NCBI RefSeq assembly: GCF_011602485.2
Contig: NZ_CP050022.2
Coordinates: 2,624,001 to 2,688,000 of the forward strand
DNA length: 64,000 nucleotides
From: Bradyrhizobium sp. 1(2017)
GTDB taxonomy: Bacteria; Pseudomonadota; Alphaproteobacteria; Rhizobiales; Xanthobacteraceae
Direction of reading: 5' to 3'
Position 1 is the first letter of the stretch. Each line of letters begins with the position of its first letter. The notes under the pieces are model-generated. The model worked only from the letters and a program-made list of their open reading frames with translations. It ran no database searches and was not told the origin of the DNA. The position numbers were made by a program, and so were the translations under genes. Positions 8,777 to 18,393 of this stretch are shown piece by piece.

Positions 8777-8790
8777 CCGTACTCGTACGG
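8777..8790. promoter_or_regulatory. Short perfect dyad upstream of the chemoreceptor gene
   Basis: CCGTACTCGTACGG is a perfect inverted repeat (6-bp arms, 2-bp spacer), about 110 bases upstream of the chemoreceptor ATG and 43 after the otnK stop. It could be an operator or a chance dyad. No clear -35/-10 pair was recognised in this 168-base gap. Confidence 0.25.
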
Positions 8791-8902
8791 GGTCGTAGTT
8801 AACGTCTGCTCAGGTCCTCTGGTGTTGGATGTCGGCGCTGCTCCCTTTGGTTGATTCGTAATTCCCGGACACACGCCGGTTCCAGTACAAAGAGACCCGA
8901 TT

Positions 8903-10594
8903 ATGCTCGCCACTATCTCCATCCGCGCCAAGATCATCAGTGTCGTGGCGTTCCTGCTGGTTGCGATGACCGGCATGGGCTTGCTCGCCGTCATGAAAAT
9001 GCGGTCCATGAACGCCAATACCACCGACATCACCACGAACTGGATGCCGAGCGTGCGGGTGTTGGGCGAGCTTCGGGCGAGCGTCATCACCTATCGCAAT
9101 GTGGTCCGCCAGCACATGCTTTCCGAAACGCTGGACGAGAAGATCGCCAACGAGAAGACGGCTGTGACCGTGATCGAGGCGCTCGCCAAGATCCGCAGTC
9201 GGTACGAGGCAATGATCACTTCGCCGGATGAGCGGGCGCTCTACAACCAGTGGGCAAAGCTCTGGGACGACTACAAGAAGGGCACCGAGGAGGTGATGGC
9301 GCTGTCGCGCAAGGAAGCCGGCAAGGTCCCCCACGAAGCGCAGGAACTGAACACCAAGACGGTCAACAAGATCGGTCTTGCGTCGGATGAGGTCCTGATG
9401 AAGGACATCGAACTCAACAACAAGGGTGGCGATCAGGCCGCCCAGGATGCTGCGGACAGCTATTCCTATGCCTTCATGCTGGTTTCCGTCATCCTTGGCA
9501 TCGCGGTGGTAATCGGCATCGGTCTCAGCTTCTATCTCGTCCGTGACGTCTCCAATGGCATCAATTCCATCACCGAGCCGATGCAGGCACTGGGCAAAGG
9601 CGATCTGTCGGCCGAGGTCCCTCACCGCGGCGAAAAGACGGAGATCGGCGCCATGGCCGACGTGCTCCAGATCTTCAAGGAAGCGCTGATCGCAAAGAAG
9701 GCTGCCGACGAAGCCGCAGCGGCCGATGCCGAAGCCAAGATCGAGCGCGGCCGCCGCGTCGACAACATCACCCGCGAATTCGAAACGATGATCGGCGAGA
9801 TCGTCCAGACCGTGTCGTCGGCTTCGACCCAGTTGGAGGCCTCCGCCTCGACGCTGACGTCGACCGCCGACCGCTCCCAGAGGCTCGCGACCACCGTTGC
9901 CGGCGCTTCGGAGGAAGCCTCGACCAACGTGCAGTCGGTGGCCTCGGCGACCGAGGAGATGGCGTCCTCGGTCGGCGAGATCAGCCGCCAGGTGCAGGAA
10001 TCGGCCCGCATGGCCGGCGATGCCGTCGGTCAGGCGCGTACCACCACCGAGCGCGTCAGCGAGCTGTCCAAGGCGGCGTCCCGCATCGGCGACGTCGTCG
10101 AGCTCATCAATACCATCGCCGGCCAGACCAACCTCTTGGCGCTGAATGCGACCATCGAGGCAGCGCGCGCCGGCGAGGCCGGCCGCGGCTTCGCCGTGGT
10201 GGCCTCCGAGGTGAAGGCGCTCGCCGAGCAGACGGCGAAGGCGACTGGCGAGATCGGCCAGCAGATCTCCGGCATCCAGGCCGCGACCAACGATTCGGTC
10301 GGCGCGATCAAGGAGATCTCCTCGACCATCGAGCGACTGTCGGAAATCTCCTCGGCGATCGCGGCGGCCGTGGAAGAGCAGGGCGCGGCGACCCAGGAGA
10401 TCGCCCGCAACGTGCAGCAGGCGGCACAAGGCACCCAGCAGGTCTCCTCCAACATCACCGACGTGCAGCGCGGCGCGACCGAGACCGGCACGGCCTCCTC
10501 GCAGGTGCTGTCGGCGGCGCAGATGTTGTCGAACGACTCGAACAGGCTCAAGACCGAGGTCGGCAAGTTCCTGACCAACGTGCGCGCCGCGTAA
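8903..10594 (+). CDS. Methyl-accepting chemotaxis protein
   Basis: Transmembrane chemoreceptor, 563 residues. Order: N-terminal membrane helix (about 10-32), periplasmic four-helix-bundle-like sensor (about 33-190) without PAS or Cache motifs, second membrane helix (about 190-212, [20 protein letters not shown]), HAMP domain (about 213-265), then a long signalling coiled coil. The hairpin tip [20 protein letters not shown] with [17 protein letters not shown] is the invariant CheA/CheW-binding region. There is no C-terminal NWETF-type CheR tether. The sensed ligand is unknown. It stands alone, with no che genes around it, so it presumably feeds chemosensory proteins encoded elsewhere. Confidence 0.95.
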   Translation: MLATISIRAKIISVVAFLLVAMTGMGLLAVMKMRSMNANTTDITTNWMPSVRVLGELRASVITYRNVVRQHMLSETLDEKIANEKTAVTVIEALAKIRSRYEAMITSPDERALYNQWAKLWDDYKKGTEEVMALSRKEAGKVPHEAQELNTKTVNKIGLASDEVLMKDIELNNKGGDQAAQDAADSYSYAFMLVSVILGIAVVIGIGLSFYLVRDVSNGINSITEPMQALGKGDLSAEVPHRGEKTEIGAMADVLQIFKEALIAKKAADEAAAADAEAKIERGRRVDNITREFETMIGEIVQTVSSASTQLEASASTLTSTADRSQRLATTVAGASEEASTNVQSVASATEEMASSVGEISRQVQESARMAGDAVGQARTTTERVSELSKAASRIGDVVELINTIAGQTNLLALNATIEAARAGEAGRGFAVVASEVKALAEQTAKATGEIGQQISGIQAATNDSVGAIKEISSTIERLSEISSAIAAAVEEQGAATQEIARNVQQAAQGTQQVSSNITDVQRGATETGTASSQVLSAAQMLSNDSNRLKTEVGKFLTNVRAA

Positions 10595-10621
10595 GCCGCG
10601 CGAACAGATATCCATCGACAA

Positions 10622-10655
10622 ACGGGCGGCGTCGCAAGCGCCGCTCGTTTTCTTT
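10622..10655 (+). terminator. Rho-independent terminator after the chemoreceptor gene
   Basis: Ten-pair stem ACGGGCGGCG / CGCCGCTCGT (one G-T pair) around a 7-base loop, followed by TTTTCTTT. It lies 28 bases after the chemoreceptor stop and is the clearest intrinsic terminator in the window. Confidence 0.85.
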
Positions 10656-10870
10656 GGCTGGTCTTTAGCCCGAAGGAAGGCAGGTTCCTGAACGCTGTCG
10701 GAGGCCGCGGCCGCATGGCTGCGATGTAGATTTCGCAGTGCGGTAGCAGGGAATTGAAGGCGGGACGGCCGCCGGAGAATAGCGTTTCCCGCGGTGCTCG
10801 GGTAAAGGGGGATGGGGATCGCCGTGGGGGCGGATTCCGCATTCTCGCTTGACCTGGAATTGCCTGGCGC

Positions 10871-13800
10871 ATGATTGCTCTGGTCCGTATTGCCCTGAGC
10901 CGGCCATATACTTTCGTCGTGCTCGCGCTCCTGCTGCTGATCATCGGACCGCTGGCGGCGCTGCGGACGCCGACTGACATCTTCCCGGATATCCGTATTC
11001 CCGTGATCGGCGTGGTCTGGCAGTACACCGGCCTGCCGCCCGACCAGATGTCAGGCCGCATCACCACGCCGTTCCAGCGCGCGCTGACGACGACGGTCAA
11101 CGACATCGAGCACATCACGGCCAACTCGTACAACGGGTTCGGCATCATCAAGATCTTCTTTCAGCCGAACGTCGACATTCGCACGGCCAACGCCCAGGTC
11201 ACCGCGATCTCGCAGACGCTGCTCAAGCAGATGCCGCCGGGCGCGACGCCGCCTTTGATCCTGAATTACTCGGCTTCCACCGTCCCGATCATTCAGGTCG
11301 CGCTGTCGGGTGAGGGGCTCACCGAGCAGAACCTCGCCGATATCGGTATCAACCAGTTGCGCACGCCCCTGGTCACCGTGCCCGGCGCGGCGATCCCATA
11401 TCCCTTTGGCGGCAAGCAGCGCCAGGTCCAGATCGACCTCAATCCGACCGCGCTCCAGGCCCGCGGCCTCTCGGGCCAGGACGTCGCCAACGCGCTGGCC
11501 GCCCAGAACCTGATCACGCCGGTCGGCACCCAGAAGATCGGCCAATTCGAATACAACATCCAGCTCAACAACTCGCCGCTACAGATCGACGAGCTCGGCA
11601 ATCTGCCGATCAAGACCGTCAACGGCGCCATGGTCTATGTCCGCGACGTCGCAACCGTGCGTGACGGCAATCCGCCGCAGACCAACATCGTCCATGTCGA
11701 CGGCAACCGCTCGGTGCTGATGATGGTGCTGAAAGCGGGCGCAACCTCGACGCTCGACATCATCGCCGGCATCAAGCAGAAGGTCATCGACGTCAAGGAT
11801 CAGCTGCCGGACGCGCTGAAGATCGGCTTCATCGGCGACCAGTCGGTGTTCGTCCGCGGCGCCATCCAGGGCGTCGCCGTCGAGGGCGTGATCGCGGCAC
11901 TGCTCACCAGCGTGATGATCCTCCTGTTCCTCGGCAGCTGGCGCTCGACCATCATCATCGCGGTCTCCATCCCGCTGTCGGTGCTGGGCGCCATCATCAT
12001 GCTGTCGGCGATCGGCGAGACGCTGAACATCATGACGCTCGGCGGCCTTGCGCTCGCTGTCGGCATCCTCGTCGACGATGCCACGGTGACGATCGAGAAC
12101 ATCAATTACCATCTGGAGCAGGGCAAGCCGGTCGAGCAGTCGATTCTCGACGGTGCCAACCAGATCGTGACGCCGGCCTTCGTGTCGCTGCTCTGCATCT
12201 GCATCGTGTTCGTGCCGATGTTCTTCCTCACCGGCGTCGCGCGCTTCCTGTTCGTGCCGATGGCGGAAGCCGTGATGTTCGCGATGATCTGGTCGTTCAT
12301 CCTGTCGCGCACGCTGGTGCCGACCATGGCGAACTATCTGCTCAAGGCGCATGTGCATCACGAGGGCGGGCCGCCGAAGTCACGCAATCCGTTTGTCTGG
12401 TTTCAGCGCGGCTTCGAGGCGCGGTTCGAGCGCATTCGCGCCGGCTACCATAGCTTCCTCGGACTTGCGCTGGCGCATCGCGGGGTGTTCGTGATCGGCT
12501 TCCTCTGCGTCGTCGGCGCATCCTTCGCGCTGGTGCCGTTTCTCGGACGTAATTTCTTTCCGGCGGTCGATGCCGGCAACATCCTGATGCATGTCCGCAC
12601 CCAGGTCGGCACCCGCGTCGAGGAGACCGCCAACCAGCTTGCCGACGTGCAGAAGGCGGTCCGCAAGCTGATCCCGGGCGAGATCGAGACCATGACCGAC
12701 AATATCGGCATGCCGATCTCCGGCATCAACATGACCTACAACAACACCGGCGTGATCGGCCCGCAGGACGGCGACATCCAGATCAAGCTGAAGGAGGGCC
12801 ACAAGCCGACGGAGGAGCACGTAAAGGTGCTGCGCGAGCAGCTGCCGCGTTTATTCCCCGGCGTCAGCTTCGCGTTCCTGCCGGCCGATATCGTCAGCCA
12901 GATCCTGAATTTCGGCGCGCCGGCGCCGATCGACCTGCAGATCCGTGGCGCCAATCTCGGCGCCAATTTCGCTTACGCCAACACCTTGCTGGCCAAGGTC
13001 CGCAAGATTCCCGGCGTTGCCGATGCGCGCATCCAGCAATCGCCGAACAATCCGACCTTCAACATCGACGTCGATCGCACCCGCGCGCAATATGTCGGCC
13101 TGACGGAACGCGACGTCACCAACAGCCTCGTCGTCAATCTCGCCGGCTCCTCGCAGGTGGCGCCGACCTACTACCTCAATCCTGACAACGGCGTGTCGTA
13201 CTCGATCGTGATGCAGACGCCGCAATACCAGATGGACTCGCTCAGCGCGCTGCAGACGCTGCCGATCACGGCGGCCGGCAATTCGCAGTCGCCGATCCTC
13301 GGCGGCATTGCCGACATCAAGCGCTCGACCTCGAGCGCGGTGGTATCGCAATACGACATCCAGTCAATGGTGCAGATTTTCGCGACGACCTCGGGCCGCG
13401 ATCTCGGCGCGGTCGCCGCCGACATCCGCCAGGTGATCGCCGACACCGCCAAGGATGTGCCGAAGGGATCTTCCGTGGTGCTGCTCGGCCAGGTGCAGAC
13501 CATGAACAGCGCCTTCACCGGCCTGCTGTTCGGCCTGCTGGGTGCCGTCGTGCTGATCTACTTCCTGATCGTCGTGAACTTCCAGTCCTGGTCCGATCCG
13601 TTCGTGATCATCACGGCGCTGCCGGCCGCGCTCGCCGGCATCGTCTGGATGCTGTTCATGACGGAGACGACATTGTCGGTGCCGGCGCTGACCGGCGCCA
13701 TCATGTGCATGGGCGTTGCCACCGCAAACAGCGTGCTCGTGATCTCCTTCGCCCGCGAGCGCTACGAGGAGCTCGGCGATCCCATTGCTGCCGCGCTCGA

Positions 13801-14050
13801 AGCCGGCTTCGTCCGGTTCCGCCCGGTGTTGATGACCGCGCTTGCCATGATCATCGGCATGGCGCCGATGGCGCTGGGTCTCGGCGAAGGCGGCGAGCAG
13901 AATGCGCCGCTCGGCCGTGCCGTGATCGGGGGCCTGATTTTTGCAACCTTCGCCACGCTGATGTTTGTGCCCGTGGTGTTCAGCATGGTACACAAGAAAC
14001 AAGGCGCCAAGGCCGCCGCCCCATTGGAGACCCCGCATGTCGCCCACTGA
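10871..14050 (+). CDS. RND efflux transporter permease (AcrB/HAE1-like)
   Basis: Inner-membrane proton-driven efflux pump subunit, 1059 residues, the expected size, with 12 membrane segments in two halves and two large periplasmic loops. The N terminus FPDIRIPVIGVVWQYTGLPP carries the porter-domain start. The proton-relay pair of helix 4 is intact: D402-D403 in GILVDDATVTIEN. The C-terminal half contains FLIVVNFQSW, and helix 10 ends GVATANSVLVISFARE, in which Asn replaces one acidic residue found in heavy-metal pumps, consistent with a multidrug/lipophile type. It overlaps the membrane-fusion gene by 14 bases. The substrate is unknown. The ribosome-binding site is weak. Confidence 0.93.
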   Translation: MIALVRIALSRPYTFVVLALLLLIIGPLAALRTPTDIFPDIRIPVIGVVWQYTGLPPDQMSGRITTPFQRALTTTVNDIEHITANSYNGFGIIKIFFQPNVDIRTANAQVTAISQTLLKQMPPGATPPLILNYSASTVPIIQVALSGEGLTEQNLADIGINQLRTPLVTVPGAAIPYPFGGKQRQVQIDLNPTALQARGLSGQDVANALAAQNLITPVGTQKIGQFEYNIQLNNSPLQIDELGNLPIKTVNGAMVYVRDVATVRDGNPPQTNIVHVDGNRSVLMMVLKAGATSTLDIIAGIKQKVIDVKDQLPDALKIGFIGDQSVFVRGAIQGVAVEGVIAALLTSVMILLFLGSWRSTIIIAVSIPLSVLGAIIMLSAIGETLNIMTLGGLALAVGILVDDATVTIENINYHLEQGKPVEQSILDGANQIVTPAFVSLLCICIVFVPMFFLTGVARFLFVPMAEAVMFAMIWSFILSRTLVPTMANYLLKAHVHHEGGPPKSRNPFVWFQRGFEARFERIRAGYHSFLGLALAHRGVFVIGFLCVVGASFALVPFLGRNFFPAVDAGNILMHVRTQVGTRVEETANQLADVQKAVRKLIPGEIETMTDNIGMPISGINMTYNNTGVIGPQDGDIQIKLKEGHKPTEEHVKVLREQLPRLFPGVSFAFLPADIVSQILNFGAPAPIDLQIRGANLGANFAYANTLLAKVRKIPGVADARIQQSPNNPTFNIDVDRTRAQYVGLTERDVTNSLVVNLAGSSQVAPTYYLNPDNGVSYSIVMQTPQYQMDSLSALQTLPITAAGNSQSPILGGIADIKRSTSSAVVSQYDIQSMVQIFATTSGRDLGAVAADIRQVIADTAKDVPKGSSVVLLGQVQTMNSAFTGLLFGLLGAVVLIYFLIVVNFQSWSDPFVIITALPAALAGIVWMLFMTETTLSVPALTGAIMCMGVATANSVLVISFARERYEELGDPIAAALEAGFVRFRPVLMTALAMIIGMAPMALGLGEGGEQNAPLGRAVIGGLIFATFATLMFVPVVFSMVHKKQGAKAAAPLETPHVAH

Positions 14051-15233
14051 ACCCCGCTCCCCGGTGTCGCACCGGAAACTGGGCATCTTCGGCGTGGTGG
14101 CGCTGATTGCGGCAGGCCTCGTCGTCGGCACCGGCATCCGCGCTCGCGAGGAGCAGGGCTCCAAGCTGAAGGAGTGGACCGACGATCAAGCCATTCCCAG
14201 CGTTGCGGTGACCCTGCCCAACGCCAAAGCTCTCAACGCCACCATCGACCTGCCGGGCCGGCTGGAGGCCTATTATCGCGCTCCGATCTTCGCCCGCGTC
14301 CCCGGCTATCTCAAAAACTGGAGCGCCGACATCGGTGCGCGCGTGAAGGCCGGCCAGGTGATCGCCGAGATCGAGGCGCCCGACCTCGACCAGCAACTGC
14401 TTCAGGCCCGCGCCGACCTCGCCAGCCAGCAGGCCAGCGCGAGGTTGTCGGAAGCGACCCTCAACCGCCGCAAGACGCTGGTCGCGTCCAACTTCGTCTC
14501 CGCCCAGGAAATCGACGAGCGCACCGCCGATCTCTCCAACAAGAATGCGGCGGTTCGCTCGGGCCAAGCCAATGTCGAGCGGCTGGAAGCCCTCGCTGGC
14601 TACAAGAAGATCACTGCCCCGTTCGACGGCGTCGTGACGGCGCGCGACACCGACGTCGGCGCGTTGATCAATGCCGGCGGCGGTTCGGGCCCGGCAATGT
14701 TCGTGATCTCCGACATCACCAAGCTGCGCGTTTATGTCAACGTGCCCCAGAATTACGTGCCGGCGATCAAGATCGGCGCCAAGGCCACCATCGCGCTGCC
14801 GGAGTATCCGAACCGGACCTTCCAGGCGACCGTGGAGGCTTCCTCGCAGGCCGTCGACGTCGCCTCGGGCACCACGCGCATGCAGCTCGGGCTCGACAAT
14901 TCCTCAGGCGAGTTGATGCCCGGCGGCTATGCCAGCGTGAAGCTGAATCTCCAGCGCGACTCCGCGCCGCTCAGCATCCCCGCCAGCGCGCTGATCTTCA
15001 ACGGCAGCGGTCTGCGTGTCGCGACCGTCGGTCCCGACGACAAGGTGCTGTTCAAGTCCGTGACCATCGCCCGCGATCTCGGCCGCGAGATCGAGCTGGC
15101 CTCTGGGATCGCAGCTGACGACCGCGTCATCACCGCGCCGCCGGACGGCCTCTCGGACGGGGATGCCGTGCGCGTGGTCGGCGCCAAGGCCAAGCCAGCG
15201 ACGGCATCGGAGAAGCAGGCGCCGAAGAGCTGA
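14037..15233 (+). CDS. RND efflux periplasmic adaptor (membrane fusion protein)
   Basis: HlyD-type adaptor, 398 residues, linking the RND pump to an outer-membrane channel. An N-terminal membrane anchor (about 14-34, GVVALIAAGLVVGTG) is followed by split lipoyl halves (GYLKNWSADIGARVKAGQ and YKKITAPFDGVV) around an alpha-hairpin with LEATLNRRK-like heptads. A beta-barrel and a membrane-proximal domain end at about 385. The start at 14037 lies inside the permease gene, so translation is probably coupled. Permease-before-adaptor order is less common than the reverse. No TolC-family gene follows, so the outer-membrane partner must be encoded elsewhere. Confidence 0.92.
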   Translation: MSPTEPRSPVSHRKLGIFGVVALIAAGLVVGTGIRAREEQGSKLKEWTDDQAIPSVAVTLPNAKALNATIDLPGRLEAYYRAPIFARVPGYLKNWSADIGARVKAGQVIAEIEAPDLDQQLLQARADLASQQASARLSEATLNRRKTLVASNFVSAQEIDERTADLSNKNAAVRSGQANVERLEALAGYKKITAPFDGVVTARDTDVGALINAGGGSGPAMFVISDITKLRVYVNVPQNYVPAIKIGAKATIALPEYPNRTFQATVEASSQAVDVASGTTRMQLGLDNSSGELMPGGYASVKLNLQRDSAPLSIPASALIFNGSGLRVATVGPDDKVLFKSVTIARDLGREIELASGIAADDRVITAPPDGLSDGDAVRVVGAKAKPATASEKQAPKS

Positions 15234-15242
15234 GACGCGGTC

Positions 15243-15380
15243 TCGTGCCCCGGACGCAGCGCAGCACGACGTGATGCGCTGCAGAGCCGGGGCCCATCTC
15301 GGCTGGTTGCACTGTGTTGCTTGCCGGGTCCCGGCTCTGCGGAGCGGCATTGCATGCCGCGCCGCGTCCGGGACACGAGA
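15243..15380. repeat. Intergenic palindromic element, family R4
   Basis: Outer arms CGTGCCCCGGACGCAGCGC and GCGTCCGGGACACGAG enclose inner arms GCAGAGCCGGGGCCC and GGGTCCCGGCTCTGC, giving a nested cruciform of about 138 bases. A second copy of the same architecture is at 60281. It sits between convergent genes. Confidence 0.75.
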
Positions 15381-15385
15381 GCGAG

Positions 15386-16903
15386 CTACGCCACCCGCCA
15401 CTCCGGCACGCCATCCGCGGCCATCGCGATCTCGCCGAGCGAGTCCACCGGCGTGCGATCCATGTCGAGCAGATGCGCCAGCGTGGCGGCATCGCTCGCT
15501 GGAATTCGCGCCAATGTGCGCCGGTCGTCTTGGGTGCGGAGCATCACCACGCCGTGGTCGACATCGCCGCTGCGGCCGTAGAGCACGGTAAAGCTCTCGA
15601 CCTTGCCCTTGCCAGTCGCCTCCGTCGCAAACTCCGGCACCGCGCGCTTGCTGCGGTCGGCCTCGCCTTGCACGCTGGTCTCCTGTGCCAGCGCTTCGCG
15701 CGGCGGTGCCTTCGACACCACCAGCGCATGGTGCTTGGTGACGAAACCGCCCTGGCCGTAGAGCAGGCCGAGCCCGGCGCCATCGCGAACACGCCGCACC
15801 ATCGCGCAGGCTGCATGCGTCATGTAGGTGTTGAGCGGTGCGCCGAAGAAGGTGAGGCCGCCGGTCACGGTCGGCTGCACGTCGGCACCCAAGCCCAGCG
15901 TTCGCCGTGCCATCTTGGGCACGCACGGAAAACAGCTGTAGAGCTCGATGGCGTCGAACTTCTTGCCGTTGCCGCCGGCGAGATCCATCACGCTCCCGAG
16001 CACCGCGTTCTGTGGATGGCTCTCATAGAACTGGTCGCGCAAGAGATAATCCCGCGGCTCCTCCGCCGAGGCGCCGCCGAGCGGAAAGACCAGTCTGTCC
16101 TCGGCAATGCCGGCGGCACGCGCCTTGGCGAGGCTGGTCAGCAGCAGTGCGCCGCCCATGTTGACGCTGGGGTTGGCCACCATCAGCTTGTTGTAGGGCC
16201 ACGCGATCAGGCGGTTGTCAGCGGTCGGCGTCGTGATCTCATCAGAGGCGTAGCGACGCTTCAGCCAGGCATTAGGATTTTGCGCAGCGGCCTCGGAATA
16301 ACGCGACCAGAGCGTGCCTGATTCAGCCATCGCGTCGCGTGGCGTCTGGCCCCAATGCGCCGAGGAGGCGGCCTCGTAGAACGGATAGACGGTGACGGGG
16401 CGAAACACGCCGAGCTTGACCGCCAGCGGCTTCTGGAACGCCGCGCCGCGCTTGGGCTCTTCGACGTCGTGGGCGAACGGCGTCCATGGCAGCTTGACGC
16501 CCGCGCGCTCCGCCTTGGTCGCGGTCGACTGCGCCTCGGCGCCGCAGACCGCGGCCACGGTACATTCGCCGCGCGCGATGCGCTTTGCGGCCTCGTGGAT
16601 GTAGCGGATCGGGCTCTCGCCGCCGACCGGGCCGTAATAGCAATGCGCCGGCGAGATGCCGAGGCGTTGCGCCAGAAGCTGCTCCGGATCGCGATAGCGC
16701 CAGCTCAGGAAGTTGACGACGTCGAGCGATTGCACCTCGCCGAGCAGCCTTGCGCCGGCGTCAGCCTCGGCCCGCCGCAGCGCTTGTTCGAGCAGGTCAA
16801 GCGGCTCGAGGCCTTCGGTGATCTCTTTCGGGCGGTCGACGATCTCGCCGATGCCGACGATGACGGGGATGCGGTCTTCAGGGATGTTGGTCTTGTCGGT
16901 CAT
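15386..16903 (-). CDS. Thiolase-superfamily protein without the usual nucleophilic Cys
   Basis: 505 residues, resembling proteins annotated as acetyl-CoA acetyltransferase of the SCP-x-like thiolase superfamily. The N-terminal half has VIVGIGEIVDRP and GYARGEC-like helices. Where an SCP-x thiolase normally presents a GGxC motif with the acyl-accepting Cys, this protein reads YYGPVGGESPIRYIHEAA, so no Cys is available there. The C-terminal His region reads MTHAACAMVRRVRDG, followed by a domain of about 120 residues. Classical thiolysis is therefore doubtful; retro-Claisen/aldol or hydrolytic chemistry is conceivable. It may form an acyl-CoA catabolic unit with the nitronate monooxygenase on the same strand. 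Confidence 0.75.
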   Translation of the reverse strand: MTDKTNIPEDRIPVIVGIGEIVDRPKEITEGLEPLDLLEQALRRAEADAGARLLGEVQSLDVVNFLSWRYRDPEQLLAQRLGISPAHCYYGPVGGESPIRYIHEAAKRIARGECTVAAVCGAEAQSTATKAERAGVKLPWTPFAHDVEEPKRGAAFQKPLAVKLGVFRPVTVYPFYEAASSAHWGQTPRDAMAESGTLWSRYSEAAAQNPNAWLKRRYASDEITTPTADNRLIAWPYNKLMVANPSVNMGGALLLTSLAKARAAGIAEDRLVFPLGGASAEEPRDYLLRDQFYESHPQNAVLGSVMDLAGGNGKKFDAIELYSCFPCVPKMARRTLGLGADVQPTVTGGLTFFGAPLNTYMTHAACAMVRRVRDGAGLGLLYGQGGFVTKHHALVVSKAPPREALAQETSVQGEADRSKRAVPEFATEATGKGKVESFTVLYGRSGDVDHGVVMLRTQDDRRTLARIPASDAATLAHLLDMDRTPVDSLGEIAMAADGVPEWRVA

Positions 16904-16930
16904 GGCCTCAAATCACGGTATCAGTTGTTT

Positions 16931-17006
16931 CGTCATTGCGAGCAAGGCGAAGCAATCCAGACTGCCTCCGCTGAAAGATTCTGGATCGCTGCACTCGCAA
17001 CGACGA
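16931..17006. repeat. Intergenic palindromic element, family R1
   Basis: CGTCATTGCGAGCAAGGCG AAGCAATCCAG on the left and TTCTGGATCGCTGCACTCGCAACGACG on the right. It fills the gap between the thiolase-like and nitronate monooxygenase genes. Confidence 0.75.
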
Positions 17007-17012
17007 CGGGGA

Positions 17013-18146
17013 CTACTCCGTCACCAGCTTATTCATGTGCTCGACGGCTTCGGCGAACTCTTCCTTGAACTCCTGCACCACGGCGCCCGCGGACTTCACG
17101 CTGTCGATCAGCCCGACGCCCTGGCCGACGAAATAGCTGACGAGATCGCGCGCCTGTGCGTTGCCGCTCGCGGCCGCGCGGTCGATCGAGTTGAAGGCGT
17201 CGCGGCTGATGATGCTTTGCAGCGGCATCGGCAGCGCGCCCGGGCTGTCCGGCGCGCGATCCCAGGCATCGGTCCAGACCGAGCGGAGTTGCCGGGCTGG
17301 CTTGCCGGTGCGGCCCTTCGAGCGCACGGCGTCGCGCGAGGAGGCCGCGATCATCTTCTCGCGAAAGATCTCCGTGGTCTCGGCCTCTACCGTGGCGAGC
17401 CACACCGAGCCGGTCCAGGCGCCGGCCGCCCCCATGGCCATGCAGGCCGCCATCTGCCGCCCCGTCATGATGCCGCCGGCGGCCAACACCGGCACGTCGC
17501 GGATCTTCTTGGTCGCCTTGATCACCTCCGGCACCAGCACCATGGTCGAGACCTCGCCGCAATGGCCGCCGGCTTCCGTGCCCTGCACCACGAGGATGTC
17601 GACACCGGCTGCGACCTGGCGCAGCGCATGCTCCTTGGCGCCGACGAGGGCTGCGACCGGTACGCCGTGTTTCTTGCCCATCTCGATCATGGCTTTCGGC
17701 GGCACGCCGAGGGCATTGGCGATCAGGCGGATCGGATGATTGAAAGAGACTTCGAGCAGCTCCAGTGCCGTCTTTCCGTCGAACGGCTGCGGCTGGTCGG
17801 CCGCGACCTCCGTGGTGGTGAGCTCGATGCCGTATTTCTTCAGGAGATCGCGCGTGTAGTTGCGATGCGCCTGCGGCACGCGCGCTTCCAGACTCTTCCA
17901 GGTGACGTCCTTCTCGCCCGCGGTCGAGATGTTTTCGGGAATCAGCACGTCGATGCCGTAGGGCTTGCCGTCGACGTGATCGTCGATCCATTTCAGCTCG
18001 CGTTCGAGCGTATCCGGCGTGTGGACGGTGGCGCCAAGCACGCCGAAGCCGCCGGCGCGGCTGACGGCGGCGACGACGTCGCGGCAATGGCTGAAGGCGA
18101 GCAGCGGGAACTCGATTCCCAGCATGTCGCAGATCGGCGATTTCAT
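17013..18146 (-). CDS. Nitronate monooxygenase family flavoprotein
   Basis: FMN-dependent TIM-barrel enzyme of the NMO/2-nitropropane dioxygenase family, 377 residues. Visible motifs are the N-terminal CDMLGIEFPLLAF, the glycine-rich QGTEAGGHCGEVSTMV with the family's active-site His, and FMN-phosphate loops VLAAGGIMTGRQMAACMAMGA and AWTGSVWL. The start has a good GGGAGA site. The family oxidises alkyl nitronates, but many members in acyl-CoA gene clusters are thought to act as enoyl reductases or oxidases on other substrates. Here it lies next to acyl-CoA catabolic genes and divergent from a Baeyer-Villiger-type monooxygenase. Confidence 0.88.
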   Translation of the reverse strand: MKSPICDMLGIEFPLLAFSHCRDVVAAVSRAGGFGVLGATVHTPDTLERELKWIDDHVDGKPYGIDVLIPENISTAGEKDVTWKSLEARVPQAHRNYTRDLLKKYGIELTTTEVAADQPQPFDGKTALELLEVSFNHPIRLIANALGVPPKAMIEMGKKHGVPVAALVGAKEHALRQVAAGVDILVVQGTEAGGHCGEVSTMVLVPEVIKATKKIRDVPVLAAGGIMTGRQMAACMAMGAAGAWTGSVWLATVEAETTEIFREKMIAASSRDAVRSKGRTGKPARQLRSVWTDAWDRAPDSPGALPMPLQSIISRDAFNSIDRAAASGNAQARDLVSYFVGQGVGLIDSVKSAGAVVQEFKEEFAEAVEHMNKLVTE

Positions 18147-18393
18147 GACTCTCTCCCGGCGGCTTCGCGTTCTCGTTGCCTTGGTGGGCGAAGCGAAACG
18201 ACGCTAGCCGATCGTCGCGCACGATGCCATGCCGGATTCGGCGGAGCATCTTGCGTGCAGGCGTCGCGCGATGCGCCAGCCATTCCGTCGCGCAAAATAA
18301 GCAGGGCAGGAGGCTTCGATAAGCCTCTTGCGCTTTTGCAGCGGTGAGCGAATGCTGGCTCACAACAACAGAATAACGAGGGAGCGCCAACCG
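18147..18393. promoter_or_regulatory. Divergent intergenic region between NMO and monooxygenase genes
   Basis: About 247 bases separate two divergent starts and must hold both promoters. No repeat copy and no convincing -35/-10 pair or operator palindrome was seen. GAGGGAGC before position 18394 is the monooxygenase ribosome-binding site. Confidence 0.4.

Noticed and set aside
8810..10621. Long open frame of about 600 codons on the minus strand opposite the chemoreceptor gene
   Set aside because: It is an antisense shadow: the plus strand encodes a complete chemoreceptor with all family motifs, and the minus product is Arg/Gly/Leu/His-rich low-quality sequence.
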